Shown here: one piece after another, positions 43,737 through 56,787 of the stretch
Numbering within the stretch: the first letter of the stretch is position 1
How the letters are laid out: the number at the start of each line of letters is the position of its first letter
NCBI GenBank assembly: GCA_020726505.1
Contig: JAHLEZ010000018.1
Coordinates: forward strand, 1,488,001-1,552,000
Origin: Leptodontidium sp. MPI-SDFR-AT-0119
Taxonomy: Eukaryota > Ascomycota > Leotiomycetes > Helotiales > Leptodontidiaceae
Reading direction: 5' to 3'
DNA length: 64,000 nt
Position numbers and translations under genes: made by a program
The notes under the pieces: generated by a model
Told to the model about the DNA's origin: nothing
The model's database searches: none
The model's input: the letters and a program-made list of their open reading frames with translations, nothing else

Positions 43737-45189
43737 CTAATTTGGCCTGTTGAAAAGTCTCATGAAGCCCTTCCCACACTGTTCTCCGACCATGTATCCA
43801 ATTGTATCATGGCTCTGAACCATCTCCTTGATGCCTCCCTTGACACATCCCAAGCTCGAGCCATTCCAGATGTTCGTCACCATCCACCTGTCGCCCCCCT
43901 TCAACTCCGGTACCTCACTCCACTTGATCTCCCTGGTGGCATTCGTACCCAAGCTATTGAAAGCCAAAACCAACGTCCCAGCCTTACTTCTTCCGCTCCA
44001 GTACTCAGCCGGGTTTGTCGCATTGAACGTCCAGTCTGGGTTCGTTCCCCATTTGTAAGGCGTTGCGGGCTTTCCAAACACATCGTCCTGATTGAAAGCC
44101 AGCAGGTACTTGTTCTTCAACAAATCCACCAAACTCTTCTTCAAAACCGACAAGTCGGTTCCGATAATCAGCGGACTTTTCATGGCAGCCCAGAACGCAA
44201 AATGACTCCTTGATTCCGTATCCGTCAATTGTCCATTCCCAACCTCCAGCATATCCGCATCGTTATGACCCCAGAAATCAACACTGTTCAAAGCGAAACT
44301 ATTCAAGTTCAAGATCTCCACGGTCCGTCCCCAGTTCTGATCAATGTCCCCCGTGCTGCGCCACGAACTCCCCGTCCCATTTCCCCACGAATCAACGCCT
44401 GCCAGCCCCCAATTACAAAGAGCATACTGAATCGTCCTATTCTGCGCCAGTAATGCATCACGCATAATACCATATCTCTTCGTCGAGTTCGACTGGCTCC
44501 AATCATATCCCTTCGGCGCAGGATTCGACAGATTCGGACACGTGCCGTTCGGAAACGGTCCTCCAGAGAACTCGGGCATGCATGCTGCGTATTGATCGCT
44601 CCAGTCCCAGGGAACACCGCAATTGTCATACTTCAGATAGTCGATTCCCCAGGCGGCCCAGGTCGCGGCGTCGATTTTCTCGTAGCCAAGTGACGCGGGG
44701 TACCCCGCGCAAGTACCTGTTCCGGCGCTGCTGTAGATTCCGATTTTGAGGCCCAAGGCGTGGATTTGTGATGCGGTGCCTGAGATGCCTCTGGGGAATT
44801 TGTAGGGGTCTGGAATGATTTGTTTGGTGGTGCTGTTGCGTCCTGATTTCACAGACCAGCAGTCGTCAACTAGAGCGGTTGTTAGAGATGGGGTTTCGAT
44901 GGTGGGGTTGTGTGGGAATGGAATGTACTGTTGATGTATTCGTAGCCTACGTCTTTGAGGCCCAGCTTCACGACTTGGTGAGCGGCTGACATGATCTTGC
45001 CCTCGTCGACGTCGCAATGATATGCATTCCATGAGTTCCACCCCAGAGCTGGAAGTCTCCCCTTTGATGGTCCATCAGTATACACGTACGTGAAGACACG
45101 TGGACAGGGGTACTTACCACATTATCTCTGAGCATCAAGCCATATCCACCAGGGAGCGCCGCCAGGGCGACCAAAGTAAAAAGATACAT
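43737..45189 (-). CDS. Secreted GH27 alpha-galactosidase
   Basis: Hydrolyses terminal alpha-1,6-galactose from galactomannan and raffinose-type sugars with retention. Three exons with introns 45062-45117 and 44870-44928 give 445 residues. The N-terminal signal peptide is [17 protein letters not shown]. The catalytic domain starts [20 protein letters not shown] and keeps INIDDCW across the second intron. The nucleophile is the Asp of YLKYDNCG (about 150) and the acid/base Asp lies in RSTGDI (about 228); [12 protein letters not shown] is also conserved. The C-terminal beta-sandwich is short, with no carbohydrate-binding module. A TATA-like sequence lies about 60 bp upstream of the start (minus strand, near 45250). 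With the GH7 gene 4.4 kb away it suggests plant cell-wall use. Confidence 0.93.
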
Positions 45190-48100
45190 ATCGAAAAAGC
45201 GAGAAAATAGAAGTGTTGTATGAAAAGCGGTGAAAGAAGAACAGGAAACCGAGTATATACTTAAGGAGAAAGTACCTTACTCGAGTATTTTTTGCTCGCC
45301 TGACCACCAAAAGCTCGGCCATATTGATACCGAGGCAAACAATTGGTGCGCGTAGCCCAAGCGGCGTTTCAAAGTCATTTTCCTGCCTCTAACATGTCTT
45401 ACAAATCAAATCTCCTCAAGAGAAAGCTCACCAGACGTGAATCCCATGATGTTGATAAAGGAGGGCCACGGCGGCCACCGCGGTCATCTGCAGGAAATCC
45501 CTTTGTCCTCGCCAATCATCTGGTGGGGTTGGGGTGTCACCAGATCGGGAGGTGGCTTTCTGAGGGTCACGTGAGAGGGGTAGACTGCATGCAGGTACAT
45601 CTGTATTCCGGTCACAGCCGCGATCAGTGCGACATCTTCCTGCAACGTTGCTTGGAGAGTTGCAGTTGTGGGGTAGGAAGGGGCTGCAATTTTCTATATG
45701 TTTTCAGGACATTGAGGTGCGGGGATAGCATAAGCGAAAGTAAACAGTGGTGACAGGGTAACCAACCAGATATTCTTCTCCCGCAGGTGAGAAGCTAATG
45801 TGAACAGGGCCTGTGATGAAACCCCTCATTCTTGTATGTGGCGCTGATGTTCTAATGGTATCTTGTAGACTGACCGAGTGATGCCAGCGATGCAACACGC
45901 CGCGAACGCGTCAAAACAGCGGCACCAGACAGAGGTCAGGACTACGCAGGAGGTCATTATCGATACCTCGAGATCATAGGGGGAGGTGTCTTTGGTATCA
46001 TAAGCGCCACAGCTACTTAGAAACCCCACAAGGAAGAAGTGCGATCTCGATGCGAAACGAAATGAGCGTCGGTGGATCCTCGATGAGGAAAGCCATCGGC
46101 ATCATGAGCTGCTCAGGATCTCAGATACCCGCGAGGCATCAAGGTGATCAGTTCCAATGCCTGCAGCGGATATTTTCTTCACTGCTGCTATGTAAACCCC
46201 ACTGGACCGAACTCACGACTCGATCGTACCTGGTTTACATCTACAGCTCAATCGAGTTCCTGCGTCATATCTCAGATGCTGGAATCCTGGTCCGCTGGAT
46301 CTTTAGGGTCACTATCCTTAATTCGGTCCAATAAATTACAGATGGATCGTAGGGCCGATTGTGGTAGTAAGTGCAGTGCTGTATCTACGGCACTCCACAA
46401 TCAATACCTGGGATATTTGGATTTCGGTGGGTGTACATTTCTTTACGTGACGGTACATCTCTAAACCATTTCCCACGATATCAACAACTAGTTAGCTCTC
46501 AATATCTTCGTCTTTCTCTTCGAACTTCGGACCACCATAACACAAAAAATCGTTGATCTTGATGTTCCTGTTGCTTCCGATTCACGTTGCTCCTATTCAC
46601 AACAGTGACAACCGGCCACCCCGCCCCCCCCCCCCCCCCCCCCCCGCCAAGGCACGACGTCCAGAAAACGTCTCTCTGTCCAGGAACAATCTTATTAGCG
46701 AAGGCCTCCCAAAGTACCGCCATGGCTCTACTCTTCTCTTCCACGTTTATTACAATGCTCTGCCAGGTATCTCATTGTACTCGCAAGTTTCATTAATCCG
46801 GCAGAATGTGTATATTGTCCAAGCGGGGTAGCGATACCTGGTATATTGCAAGCGATGAGGGGGAACCCTTCCATACTCAAGGCCACGAAAGACCTCTGCG
46901 CTTGGGGGATTTCCGGGAACAGGATAATTTACATTTCTTGAATTTAATAATGCGAGCAGGTTTTCAAGTGACTTGCTGTCGTTCCCTCCACGCCCAGCCT
47001 CAGTGACAAGAGCATTACATCCTTTCTGCTTCCAAACAGTTGTGGCTCCTACTCGAACCATTACCCAGCCGTAATATATTTCATACCCAGCACCCCCATC
47101 GCAGTCCGGAAATAGCGGGTCTTCGATACATCTCACTACCGGGAGGTACTTTCGCACAAAGTCGTCTCCTCAGTTCCACGAAAAGCTTAACAGAACCACG
47201 AGCTTGTTCTCCATGAGACATGTTGGAGACAAGAGCAAGACTTTAAACTTGATACAGAGTACTATACTTAGAAACCACAAGCAACTCCTCAGAATGAGAA
47301 ATAAAAAGTATGAGCAAGTACACGTCAGTCATCAATAAACGCAAAGTCCCAAGGGCTCGTCAGCACATTCTTCGCAAGCACCGAGAAAAACATAGAATGG
47401 AACGGGACAAGCACCCGATCCACATTACCCAACGTCGGCGAGAGCGCTTCCATTAAGAAGGCCGTTCGAATCTTCCGAGTCTGGGGTTCAGCCGTAGGGC
47501 CTGTTCATAGTTGAGTGGGGTATTATCCGGCATGCACGAAATAGATTGGTTGGTACAACCCTCGGGACTTCGTCTGAGGAACATGGTTCTTGAGTGGTTC
47601 AACTTGGAAAACGAACTTTGTGCTTCGGCTGGAAACATCTGGTGTGTTGTGCACTTCATTATTATATTTATGCAGAACTCTGTTGCTCTCAAATCAGATT
47701 TGAACGTTGAAATGAAGGTATCTGACTTCACATTGAACAATCACTCGATTATATAATTGGTCAAATATCGGCTAGGATAAATACCGTGCAACATTCGATT
47801 AAACTTCTGTCAATTTTTTCCTCAATAAGCTAAGCGCCTACAGCTCAATAACGCTAGACTATCACATGGAATGGTTGGTATTTCGAAATGTGCTTCACAA
47901 CATCTTTCCTCGTTCAGATTCGGCTGCAATAGAAAGATCTTGAATGAATAAGGAAGGCGTCCTCTCAGCCCTATACCAATATGACTACAAAGAAAGAACC
48001 CCGGACAAGTGGCGCCCCTAGACTGTTGATTCTTCATTGATTAACTCAATATGGTAGCTTTTCTCCACAAAACGTTAAATCTACCGATGCCACTACATCA

Positions 48101-49494
48101 TGCAGCAATTTGCCGACCCCGCATTGTCAACGACCACTCAACCACAAATCATCAACAGCGACCCTCCATTGCTAGAACATCTCAGGAACAAGAGCAGCGA
48201 TTTGCACGGAAAATTGATCAGCCTTAGGTATGCCTTGAGGCTGTAAAGATATCCCCTGGTATCAAATTTTTGCCACATCAGTTGTCAGATGTCTTCGTTT
48301 GTCTTGAATGACTGCCGTTGAGTTGCCTCACACTATCTCCCAGTCCATATTGATGTGCTTCTTGTTTGGCACAACTTTTATCCGGAATTGTTCTTTACAA
48401 GTGCGCAGTCTAGCAGTAACAATGGAACTTCTCTCCGCGAAGTTTTGAGGGTGGCTGTGCTGATGCAGGAGCTATCACTTACCCATACCGCTATACATCG
48501 GTCAGCTCACAAGCTCTTGCTCAACGGATGTTTAATCTGCTCGAAATACTTCAAAAGGCTCTGTATCGTTGTACTATATCATTAGTTCTCGACAAGTGTC
48601 GACGGCCACCATTCAAACCCTCGACCAAAGCCAAGAGCTGGCCACTTCTTTCTCAAAAGATCCCGAGCAAGTTCCTCAAGCCACTCGCAGCACAATTAAG
48701 TGTGTACATGGTTGCATTGTAATATTCAAGGGAAGAGTTCGAGCAAGTGCTTATCTTCTGAGGCAATTTCCAATATGGATATCACTCCAAGAGTTTACTT
48801 GTTCTTGACTTTCGAATCGATTTCTCGGAGAGGGGTCAACAGATGCAAACGAATAAACTCCTCTTCCTGAACAGCCACATCCTCCTCCATGGCCGAGTTG
48901 GTCTTAAGGTAGAGAGAGTGTCTCATCGCAGCTAACACCAAATAAAGGAAATTGCGGGGAAATGGCAGAATACCCCTCGATTCCATGTTCGGTCCGCTCC
49001 CCCCTTGGAGTTCATTTCAATACTTATCATCCTAGCGATCAACTTCGTTCCGCTCCGACGTTCCCAAGCTAGCAGAATGCCTTGATTTGGCGTATTTTCT
49101 TTGTTCCTCGGTTGCACACACTCTGGCCGGGAAAAGATTGAGCATTCTATCCACTGGTTTCTTCTTCTTCAAGTCACCTGGTTACCATATCAGGGAGTCA
49201 CTAACATTCGATGTCACCCCTATGGCTTCTTCCTGCAATTTCACAGGCAATATGCAGCGAATCGCCCAGAGCAATCTTCCGGTATATTCCCAGACATGGC
49301 GTATCAAGCGAGGTCATCGCTACTGCGTGCTCTGCTCACCACTTTGCCACTGCTAAGCCGGAGGTATCAATATACTCCCTATTCTGAATAGATCTCCTCG
49401 GCTGGAAGGACAGTTCTACCGTGGACCCGCCTCGTCCCAAGATCTCATATGGCAGTACCTTATGCGCTGCAGCCATGGTCAGTCAGCTCCGAGA
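45190..49494. other. Long gene-poor stretch with poly-C tract
   Basis: No gene is supported over about 4.3 kb. A 22-base C run lies at 46624-46645. Open frames at 46750-47157 (minus), 48355-48585 (plus) and 48795-48986 (minus) have somewhat protein-like composition but no domain, no splice partners and no clear start. They may be eroded gene fragments. Composition is mixed without a sharp AT-rich block. Confidence 0.45.
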
Positions 49495-49501
49495 TATATA
49501 A
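49495..49501 (+). promoter_or_regulatory. TATA box of the GH7 gene
   Basis: TATATAA about 79 bp before the ATG, a normal distance for a strongly regulated fungal cellulase gene. A pyrimidine-rich leader follows (TCGTCATCCCC, CATCAACTTACCCC). Confidence 0.6.
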
Positions 49502-49579
49502 GGCTTCCCCAGGTAGTCAACTATTCTCGTCATCCCCCAATTCCAACTTTGCATCAACTTACCCCTTATTATCAGAATC

Positions 49580-51118
49580 ATGTACCGCAGCTTGGCACTT
49601 GCTACTTCACTGGTGGCCGCAGTTGTGCGAGGCCAACAGGTCGGCACACAACAGACGGAGACTCATCCAAGTATGACATGGCAGACCTGTACCGCAAAGG
49701 GTAGTTGCACATCCAAGACTGGAAAGGTGGTCATCGATTCGAACTGGAGATGGGTTCACGACAAGAAGAGCGGGAGCTACACCAACTGCTACGACGGAAA
49801 CACATGGAGCTCGACTCTCTGCCCAGACAACAAGGCATGTGCTGCAAATTGCGCTCTCGAGGGCGCTGACTATACCGCCACATATGGTGCTACAGCAAGC
49901 GGCAATTCTCTCAAGCTTACTTTCATCACCAAAGGATCTTACGCCACCAACATTGGATCTCGCTTGTATCTCATGGAGACAGATACCTCGTATCAGATGT
50001 TCAGCTTGTTGAATAAGGAGTTTACATTCGACGTTGACCTCTCGAACTTACCTTGTGGCCTTAATGGTGCGCTGTACTTTGTTTCTATGGACAAGGATGG
50101 TGGAATGGCCAAGTATCCTAATAACAAGGCTGGAGCAAAGTATGGTAAGTTATCGATTGGAGATTCTTCACTTCTTTCCGTCGCGTTTAGAGGATATGCT
50201 TGATTGCTTGAAATACCGGCATATTTCCTCAGAAGCTTATTCAGATCTTTCACTAACTGCTCGATCGTTCAGGTACTGGATACTGCGATGCTCAATGCCC
50301 CCGTGATCTCAAGTTTATCAACGGCGAGGTGAGTCTCAGCCATAATCCCCCTCAAATTTGTAGCTGACAGGCCCCAGGCCAATGTTGCTGGCTGGAAGCC
50401 ATCAAGCAACGATCCCAATGCTGGTGTAGGAGACCATGGCTCCTGCTGCTCAGAGATGGATATTTGGGAAGCGAATTCCGTCTCCGCTGCATACACACCT
50501 CATTCCTGCAACCCCCTCGGCCAAAGCATTTGTAACGGCGACTCCTGTGGAGGCACTTACTCCGCGGACCGATACGCAGGAGTATGCGATCCCGACGGAT
50601 GCGATTTCAACTCGTACCGCATGGGAGACACGGGCTTCTACGGCCCAGGTATGACAGTCGACACGAAGAAAAAGTTCACCGTCATCACCCAGTTCATCGG
50701 CGACCCACTCACCGAGATCAAGCGATTCTACGTCCAAGACAACAAGCTTATTCCCAATTCCCAATCGCTCATTCCAAACGTCACAGGCAATTCCATCACG
50801 ACCGAATTCTGCGACGCGCAGAAGGCTGCTTTCGGCGATAACTACAAGTTTAAGACTCTCGGCGGTATGGAGGGCATGGGCAAGGCTTTGAAGGCTGGCA
50901 TGGTCCTTGTGATGTCTGTTTGGGATGATCACTACGCCAACATGCTGTGGCTGGACTCCACATACCCAGTGGACTCTACTAAGCCTGGAGCAGCACGCGG
51001 CACTTGCGATGTTACCTCTGGTGTTCCTGCTGATGTCGAAGCCAAGTCTCCAGGTGCTTCAGTCACCTACTCGAACATCAAGTTCGGACCCATTGGCTCA
51101 ACATTCACAGCAACGTAG
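49580..51118 (+). CDS. Secreted GH7 cellobiohydrolase, no cellulose-binding module
   Basis: Processive exoglucanase acting from the reducing ends of cellulose chains. Three exons with introns 50145-50272 and 50329-50377 give 453 residues. The signal peptide is [18 protein letters not shown], with cleavage before QQVGTQQTE. The typical N-terminal [15 protein letters not shown] and SNWRWVH segments follow. The catalytic motif EMDIWEANS lies around residues 233-241 and contains nucleophile, helper Asp and acid/base Glu. Many cysteines ([19 protein letters not shown]) match the ten-disulfide fold. The active-site tunnel loop sequence with [12 protein letters not shown] is present, supporting a cellobiohydrolase over an endoglucanase. 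The protein ends [10 protein letters not shown] directly after the catalytic domain, without linker or CBM1, a common form in plant-associated fungi. Confidence 0.95.
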
Positions 51119-51803
51119 ACGAGAAATTGTCACGAGTGCTTCAAGGCGACCCAATCTTCACCCAGATGCTTGAAGAGGCTATGAACTGTACATAGGGAGG
51201 GTGGTAAGGTGTTGTGTTGTTGGCGCTCTATTCAAAACTTTCTTCAATGCAAGTCTTTCGATGCTTGACGTCAGCGGCTCGCTTCTGGGTCGAAATGTAA
51301 ATATGATCAACAACAACCGAAAACATAAGACTGTAGATAACTTCGGAATGTTACTCTCATTCATTATATCATGATTCTGTTACCGCCCTATACTTCATTT
51401 GCATGACAGACGTTCCATGAAACCTTCATAGCTTTCCCATAGGTAAAGCTAGAGTTCGTTCTCAATACGCTGTGACATAAGCACTGTGCGCGGTCATCTG
51501 ATTTTAGTTGACAAGTAATTGCATATAATAGACACCTATATAGAGCAAATAGGTTTTCATCTCCTTGAAGTTCGGATGGTTGTGATGACTAAGCGGCTTC
51601 GTGTTCGTACGAAGGATGCAAGCGTGTTTCACACGGTGTGCTAGTCGATCTACTCCGTAAACATCGCGAGAAACTCGCAAGAATTGTGTCATCTCGCATA
51701 GATTGATCAAAGATTGTGGACGTGGACCGTGCCAGGATGTGTGTGATGGAAGTTCGATCCGAGCCTTGATGATACAGTCATGGAAGCGAACACGATCTCT
51801 TGA
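51119..51803. other. Intergenic region GH7 / lipase
   Basis: This is the 3' flank of the GH7 gene and the promoter of the lipase-like gene. No gene is seen; the open frame at 51504-51710 (minus) has no domain. Confidence 0.4.
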
Positions 51804-53258
51804 ATGAGGAACGTGCTCACATGTATATGTTCCAAAACCCCGCTTTATTGTGATCTCTGCTTCTTGTCAAGTAGTTACGGAATATATTTTGAATATCTCC
51901 GTTTTCTTTCCCGATACACAACAAGAGCCACACTCTCCGATATGGTCCTCAAACTCCCCAGCGATGGCTTCGGTCATCCTGATATCAACAGCATCACAAA
52001 TAACAACCCTGACCCCAGCGTTGTGCTTTACCCAAAGCTATCGGACGGCGACGCATTTTATCGGGTAAAAGAACTTGACCTACGCTCAGCAATTTTCATT
52101 CCCACTGCTTTCCAATATGGTCGAGATGGAAGAGTACCTGTGTTACTCGTTCCAGGTACAGGTTCAATGGGCGGCGAGACTTACGAATCTAATTTTGCAA
52201 AGCTGCTCGGCACAAGTACATTCGGTGATCCAGTCTGGCTCAATGTTCCCGGCAGGATGTGCGACGATGCAGCGCAGAACGGAGAGTTCGTTGCGTACGC
52301 CATAAACTACATTTCGGCTATCTGCAACACCAAGATCGCAGTTGTGGGCTGGTCTCAAGGAACTCTCGCCGTTCAGTGGTCGTTGAAATACTGGCCGAGC
52401 ACTCGAGCTCGCGTCAGTAATTTCATAAGTCTCTCTGGAGTCTTCCGGGGAACCATCGCGGCCCGGCTTCTGGCTCCTAGTAATGGAGTTCCATGCACGC
52501 CATCAATATGGCAGCAGAAGAGAAACTCGAGTTTCACTACTACGTTGCTGTCAAATGGCGGTGACTCCGCTTATGTTCCGACTACTTCGATATACTCCAG
52601 TACGGATGAAGTTGTCCAACCGCAATTCGGGAAAAGGGCTTCCGCTTTGATGCACGATGAGCGTGGAGTGGGAGTGACGAATTGCGAAATACAGGCTGTG
52701 GTTGGCAAGAGGCCTGCTGCTCTGATGTATACGCACTTTTCAATGTGAGTAGAAGCTCGAGATTTCTTTTAAAAACGCTGCATTGAATGCGACACGTCGT
52801 GGAAGGCAAGCTTGCTTTGGATTCTGACAGTCCTACAAGAAACCCTACTTACTCAATTTAGGCTCAACCCTCTTGCGTGGGCTCTCACCGAAGACGCAAT
52901 CACCAACGGTGGCCCAGGGCGGCTGGACAGGATCGACATGAAGTGCTGCTTGCACACCAAACCTCCTGGTCTAAATATAATCGATGTAGCGAAAACGAAA
53001 GCGCTGAGTCTAAAGTGTGCCAAGGCAATCGCGACATTTTCGCCCAAATGCAGGACTGAGCCAGTGCTACCAGAATACTGCGCTACTGAGGTGAAGGACC
53101 ATGTTCTGGGCTATAAGGAGGACTTGGAACTGGGGCTTGACTCGGATTCTTTGGCTGTGGGTAAAGATTGCCCGACCCAAGTGAGTTGCTCGTGGAACCC
53201 TGGAACTTGGGGAAATGATTTGAGGAAAGAGCTGCGGTCGATCCAGAGAAATATTTAG
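51804..53258 (+). CDS. CALB-like lipase (alpha/beta hydrolase, Candida antarctica lipase B type)
   Basis: Two exons with an intron at 52745-52861. The long frame starts at 51804 (445 residues); the ATG at 51942 (MVLKLPSDGFGHPD, 399 residues) is equally possible. Neither gives a clean signal peptide, so the true first exon may be missed. The core has VPVLLVPGTGSMGGETYESN (oxyanion region), VWLNVPGRMCDDA, and the nucleophile elbow VVGWSQGTLAVQW, matching the TWSQG of CalB. The catalytic Asp is in SSTDEVVQPQ and the His in YTHFSM just before the intron. The C-terminal part (LNPLAWALTEDAITNGGPG) is conserved in the family, and a Cys-rich tail follows. The family hydrolyses triglycerides and esters; the natural substrate is unknown. 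The second residue of the GxSxG motif is Trp. Confidence 0.88.
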
Positions 53259-53749
53259 CACAAAAACAGAGCAATAAAGAAGAGAAGAAAAAACATCCAA
53301 TGAGAAATTACGAATTATTTCTCCATTACATGCTCTTGTCCTGTTTTATCTCCTGTTTTATAGTGAGAAGCCACCAACTAGAAGCGACTCGGGAATTGGC
53401 GGGGCGGCATTGTTGATTTTGAAGAGGAAAATGGAATTGATGATGAATCAGCTCTTGCTGTAGTTGGGTACCGGTCCTGTCTCACCCTCTCTGATCTTGA
53501 ACTTTTGTTTACCCAGCATGCCAATTGAAAGTCTCGTAAGCGAGCCCCTTAAGTTGGCGAGTAAGCAAAGAAGTGATTAGGTCGCGTTCAATAAAATAGT
53601 CGTTCTTCGAAAATCTAAGCATCTTTTGAATGAGTTAAACTGTATAAATGTATCACAGTAGCACAGTCTTGTCTTTGCCGAATGGATATGTCCCGTTTCG
53701 AGCGTGGGGTTTCCACCTCCAGAAGAGAAATCAGGCTCCGTCACAAAAC
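53259..53749. other. Convergent 3' region
   Basis: Short region between the ends of the lipase (plus) and P450 (minus) genes. No gene is seen. Confidence 0.4.
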
Positions 53750-55440
53750 TCAAAGAGAGGTCGAGTTGGAAAATATTTCGCCCATCAAAATCCCTTTGCT
53801 GTCCGCACCCGACTTCCTCTTCAACCCCACTAACGTTCCATGTAGATTTGAGAGGATAAGACCAAGGTGCTCCTGCCATGGCCTAGAATCTCTCTGCTCA
53901 ATTCCGTCGAATTCTTGAAGCAAGCGAACAAGAATATACGACGCTTCCATCATCGCAAAGCTCTCTGCGCGAACATCAGTAACATTGCTTTGAAATTGTC
54001 CCATAACTTTGGGATCACGGGGAGAAACAGGTCAAACTCACGACCCAGACATTGCCTTGCGCCACCATTGAACGGCAAGAAATCCCATCCTTGCCGCCGA
54101 CTTTCCCATCGCTCAGGTCGGAACTCACCTGCGTCTTGGCCGTATATATCTTGCCGTCGATGCATACCATAAACGCAGTACATGACTTGTTGTCCTTTCT
54201 TAACCATGATAGGTTGCGTGCCTTGAGGTCCACCACCAACGGGAAGGGTAGTGACATTCTTAGCAATCCGGGCGTTTACTGGGCCGATTGGGTACAGACG
54301 GAGTACTAACATAAATTTGATCAGTGGATTCAGAATGGATGATTTTAAGAGGGTATGTTTACCTTCGAAAAATACATTTTGCAAATATTTCATCTCTTTC
54401 AATGTCTCAGTCGTTGGCTTCTGACCTCCAAGTTGATCGACCTCGTCCCGCAACAAGTTAAGGATGTGCGGACACCGAGCCAAAACATTGACAGTACAAG
54501 ATAGAAGCTCGGCAGTTGTGTCTCGTCCTGCAGTAAGAATGCTAATAACATGATCTCGAAGCTGAACAGGATCCGTGACCTCTTTCGCCAGTTCATGAAG
54601 GAAAATGTACCGTTGTTCGCCTCCAGCCAATTTGTCTCCAGATGCAAGAGCCGTCCTCACAAGCTCGTCTGCGTAGGCATGGATAATTCCACAAGATTTG
54701 AAGAATGAAGGATGAGGAATCCAATCCATAAGAGCACCAAGATGAGCTCGCAGCGCAATCCACGACATCGCCGTCTTCCACGCCTGGGCAAACTCATCTC
54801 GCTCTTCATAAGCATGAAGCACAAGCGAGTTCGTCGAGCAGCCGAGCAAGAAATCTGTACTGATATCCATCGTCAACTTCTGCAGTAGCCCTCTCAGATC
54901 GAACGTCGAGGAGTCCTTTGGTACGCACGTGACGAAGTTGCTGAAGTGCCTCTCGAAGATACCAAGATCGACAAGCTGCGCCTTCATGAAATTCGGTCTT
55001 AGAAGAGCGCGGTGTTGTGACCAAATCTTCCCATCGCTGGTAAGTATGCTATGGCCCACGAGTGGTATGATGACTTTATGTCGAGTAGCGCCGACCTCGA
55101 AGTCTTGCGATTGCGTCGAGAGACAGGCACGGATGTTCTCTGGATCAGTTGTCCAGATGGATTGGGTGCCGAGGGTGTTGTAAGAAAAAGTGTTGCCATG
55201 ATTAGAGAAGAGTTCATTGATGTAATCAAGAAAACGGTTCTGGCGCAATGCTTGAAGTAGTTGGATTATTTGAAGGAGCCCAAAGAGGATATTTGGTGTT
55301 TCCGGTGGCTGCCCACAACCTCGCTCCGATGCCAACCGGATGTGTTTTTCCTTTCGATAGGCGCTCTTAATGAGATGGTATAGAGCGATCAGAAGGAGCA
55401 GCGATAAACACACGAGCTTATATCCTGGCATTGGGTCCAT
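53750..55440 (-). CDS. Cytochrome P450, CYP52-like (alkane/fatty-acid omega-hydroxylase type)
   Basis: Three exons with introns 54306-54362 and 53965-54041 give 518 residues from the ATG at 55440 (MDPMPGYKLV); an upstream in-frame ATG lies at 55503. The first intron is in frame and would otherwise be translated, but it separates FFE from VLRLYP, the two halves of the ExxR helix (EVLR). The membrane anchor is at residues 8-25. The I-helix has AGRDTTA, the PERF-like region FRPERW, and the heme loop FNGGARQCLGQ, which continues across the second intron into SFAMMEASYILVRLLQEF. The FNGG..CLGQ.FA form and ITAGRDTTA helix resemble CYP52, which hydroxylates n-alkanes and fatty acids at the omega end. 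Subfamily is from memory. A lipase gene converges on it. Confidence 0.9.
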
Positions 55441-56787
55441 AATAGCGAAGTGTTTGGTGCGAGCGTGCTTCTCGTCGAGTTGGTTTAAACAAACAAGACT
55501 CACTTATGTTCTGAGCAGGGAGGCAGAGATAAGTGCTACATCCCCCTCCCGGGATATTTCTACACTTTTCTAAGAACAAAATGTCTCCAGGCTCCACACC
55601 TCATACATTATCCACTTGTGCGGCACGAGTGGCGATAGCCGTTATTTTGTTCACAGAGGAGCAGCATCCCACAAGGAATGTGATATGCACTTAAGATTCT
55701 CGGCCATTCAGCCAATCAACCCACTGTATTATACCCTTTAAAATATCAGTTTTGCCTAACATGACATGCTGACGGGTTTGACATCGATATGAGTTAATGG
55801 CCATTTTCTTGTTTTATTTTCGCAGCTTGATGGGAGAGAAACCTCGTCGCCCAGAGAGATAGCGGGCACTCCTGCCAGTCCATGGCGTGATTGGCACTTC
55901 CAAACCAAGAACCCCTCCTTTGCATGACACTACCTTTTCCTCCCGTTTTTACATATATCAGAAACCTGAAAAGTGCTTGAGGGCGATTAATCATGTGTCC
56001 AAGCCCACTTGGTCCATACCTTACACTCTGGGGAACCCGCTTGTCAGGGTATACAATGCAAGGCTTGGATGCCTGGGGGAGGGGGAGGATGCGAACCGAA
56101 AGTGTACTACATGTTATCGTAAGTCATCGATAGAATGAGGGACTTCTTTGAAAGAGGATATTCCGTTCTAAAATTGACAGACCCGACAGGCCTGGTTGTC
56201 GGGTTGTGCTGGCCGCGCCACCGGGTCGCCCATATTTCCACCCAAAACAACCAATCCTGCATTGAAACTTCCAGAAAGGTACCAACTCCGTGAGTTCATG
56301 CATGCAGGTCTTTGAAAGCTGCGCCACCACTTCTGCAGAATCGCGGCCAGGTTCGTTTATCCTGCTTCTCCTATTCGCTTGGCGATTGCTTTTGCAGGTG
56401 TGTGCAACCAACTTCAAAAGACAACACATCGGTCTCATCGGATGGTGCCCGAATCGGCAAAATGGTGAAAGAGTTCAGGTAATTATCCGAGTGGAGATTG
56501 GTCCAGTCCTATCTCCGCTCTCCTGAAAGCGGACTTGCTTGCGTGTTTCCTCCAATCTACACGAGGGGAACAGGAAGCATATGGGCAGCAGCTTGCACCC
56601 TCTTGACTGATGGCAATCATGAGGCGGCTCTAGTCATACTTTAAGGCAGCTGTGGGAATTTTCCTCCCGTATTGAGAATACATCAGTTTCAAATGTCACG
56701 TAAGCAACTTTCCACAATTCGAAGATATATTACCTAGAGCATAGCTTCAGACATCAAGCAATCAAATCCACGGAAACACTCTACGTC
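55441..56787. other. Divergent intergenic region between two P450 genes
   Basis: 1.3 kb between divergent P450 genes, possibly with shared control. No gene is supported; short open frames have no domain. A CAG-rich segment near 56300-56450 is unremarkable. Confidence 0.45.

Noticed and set aside
46750..47157. 135-codon minus-strand open frame
   Set aside because: Protein-like composition but no domain, no signal and no introns joining it to a larger gene.
54306..54362. Continuous reading through the first P450 intron
   Set aside because: It is in frame without a stop, but it splits the invariant ExxR helix; GT-AG ends and exact restoration of EVLR show that it is an intron.
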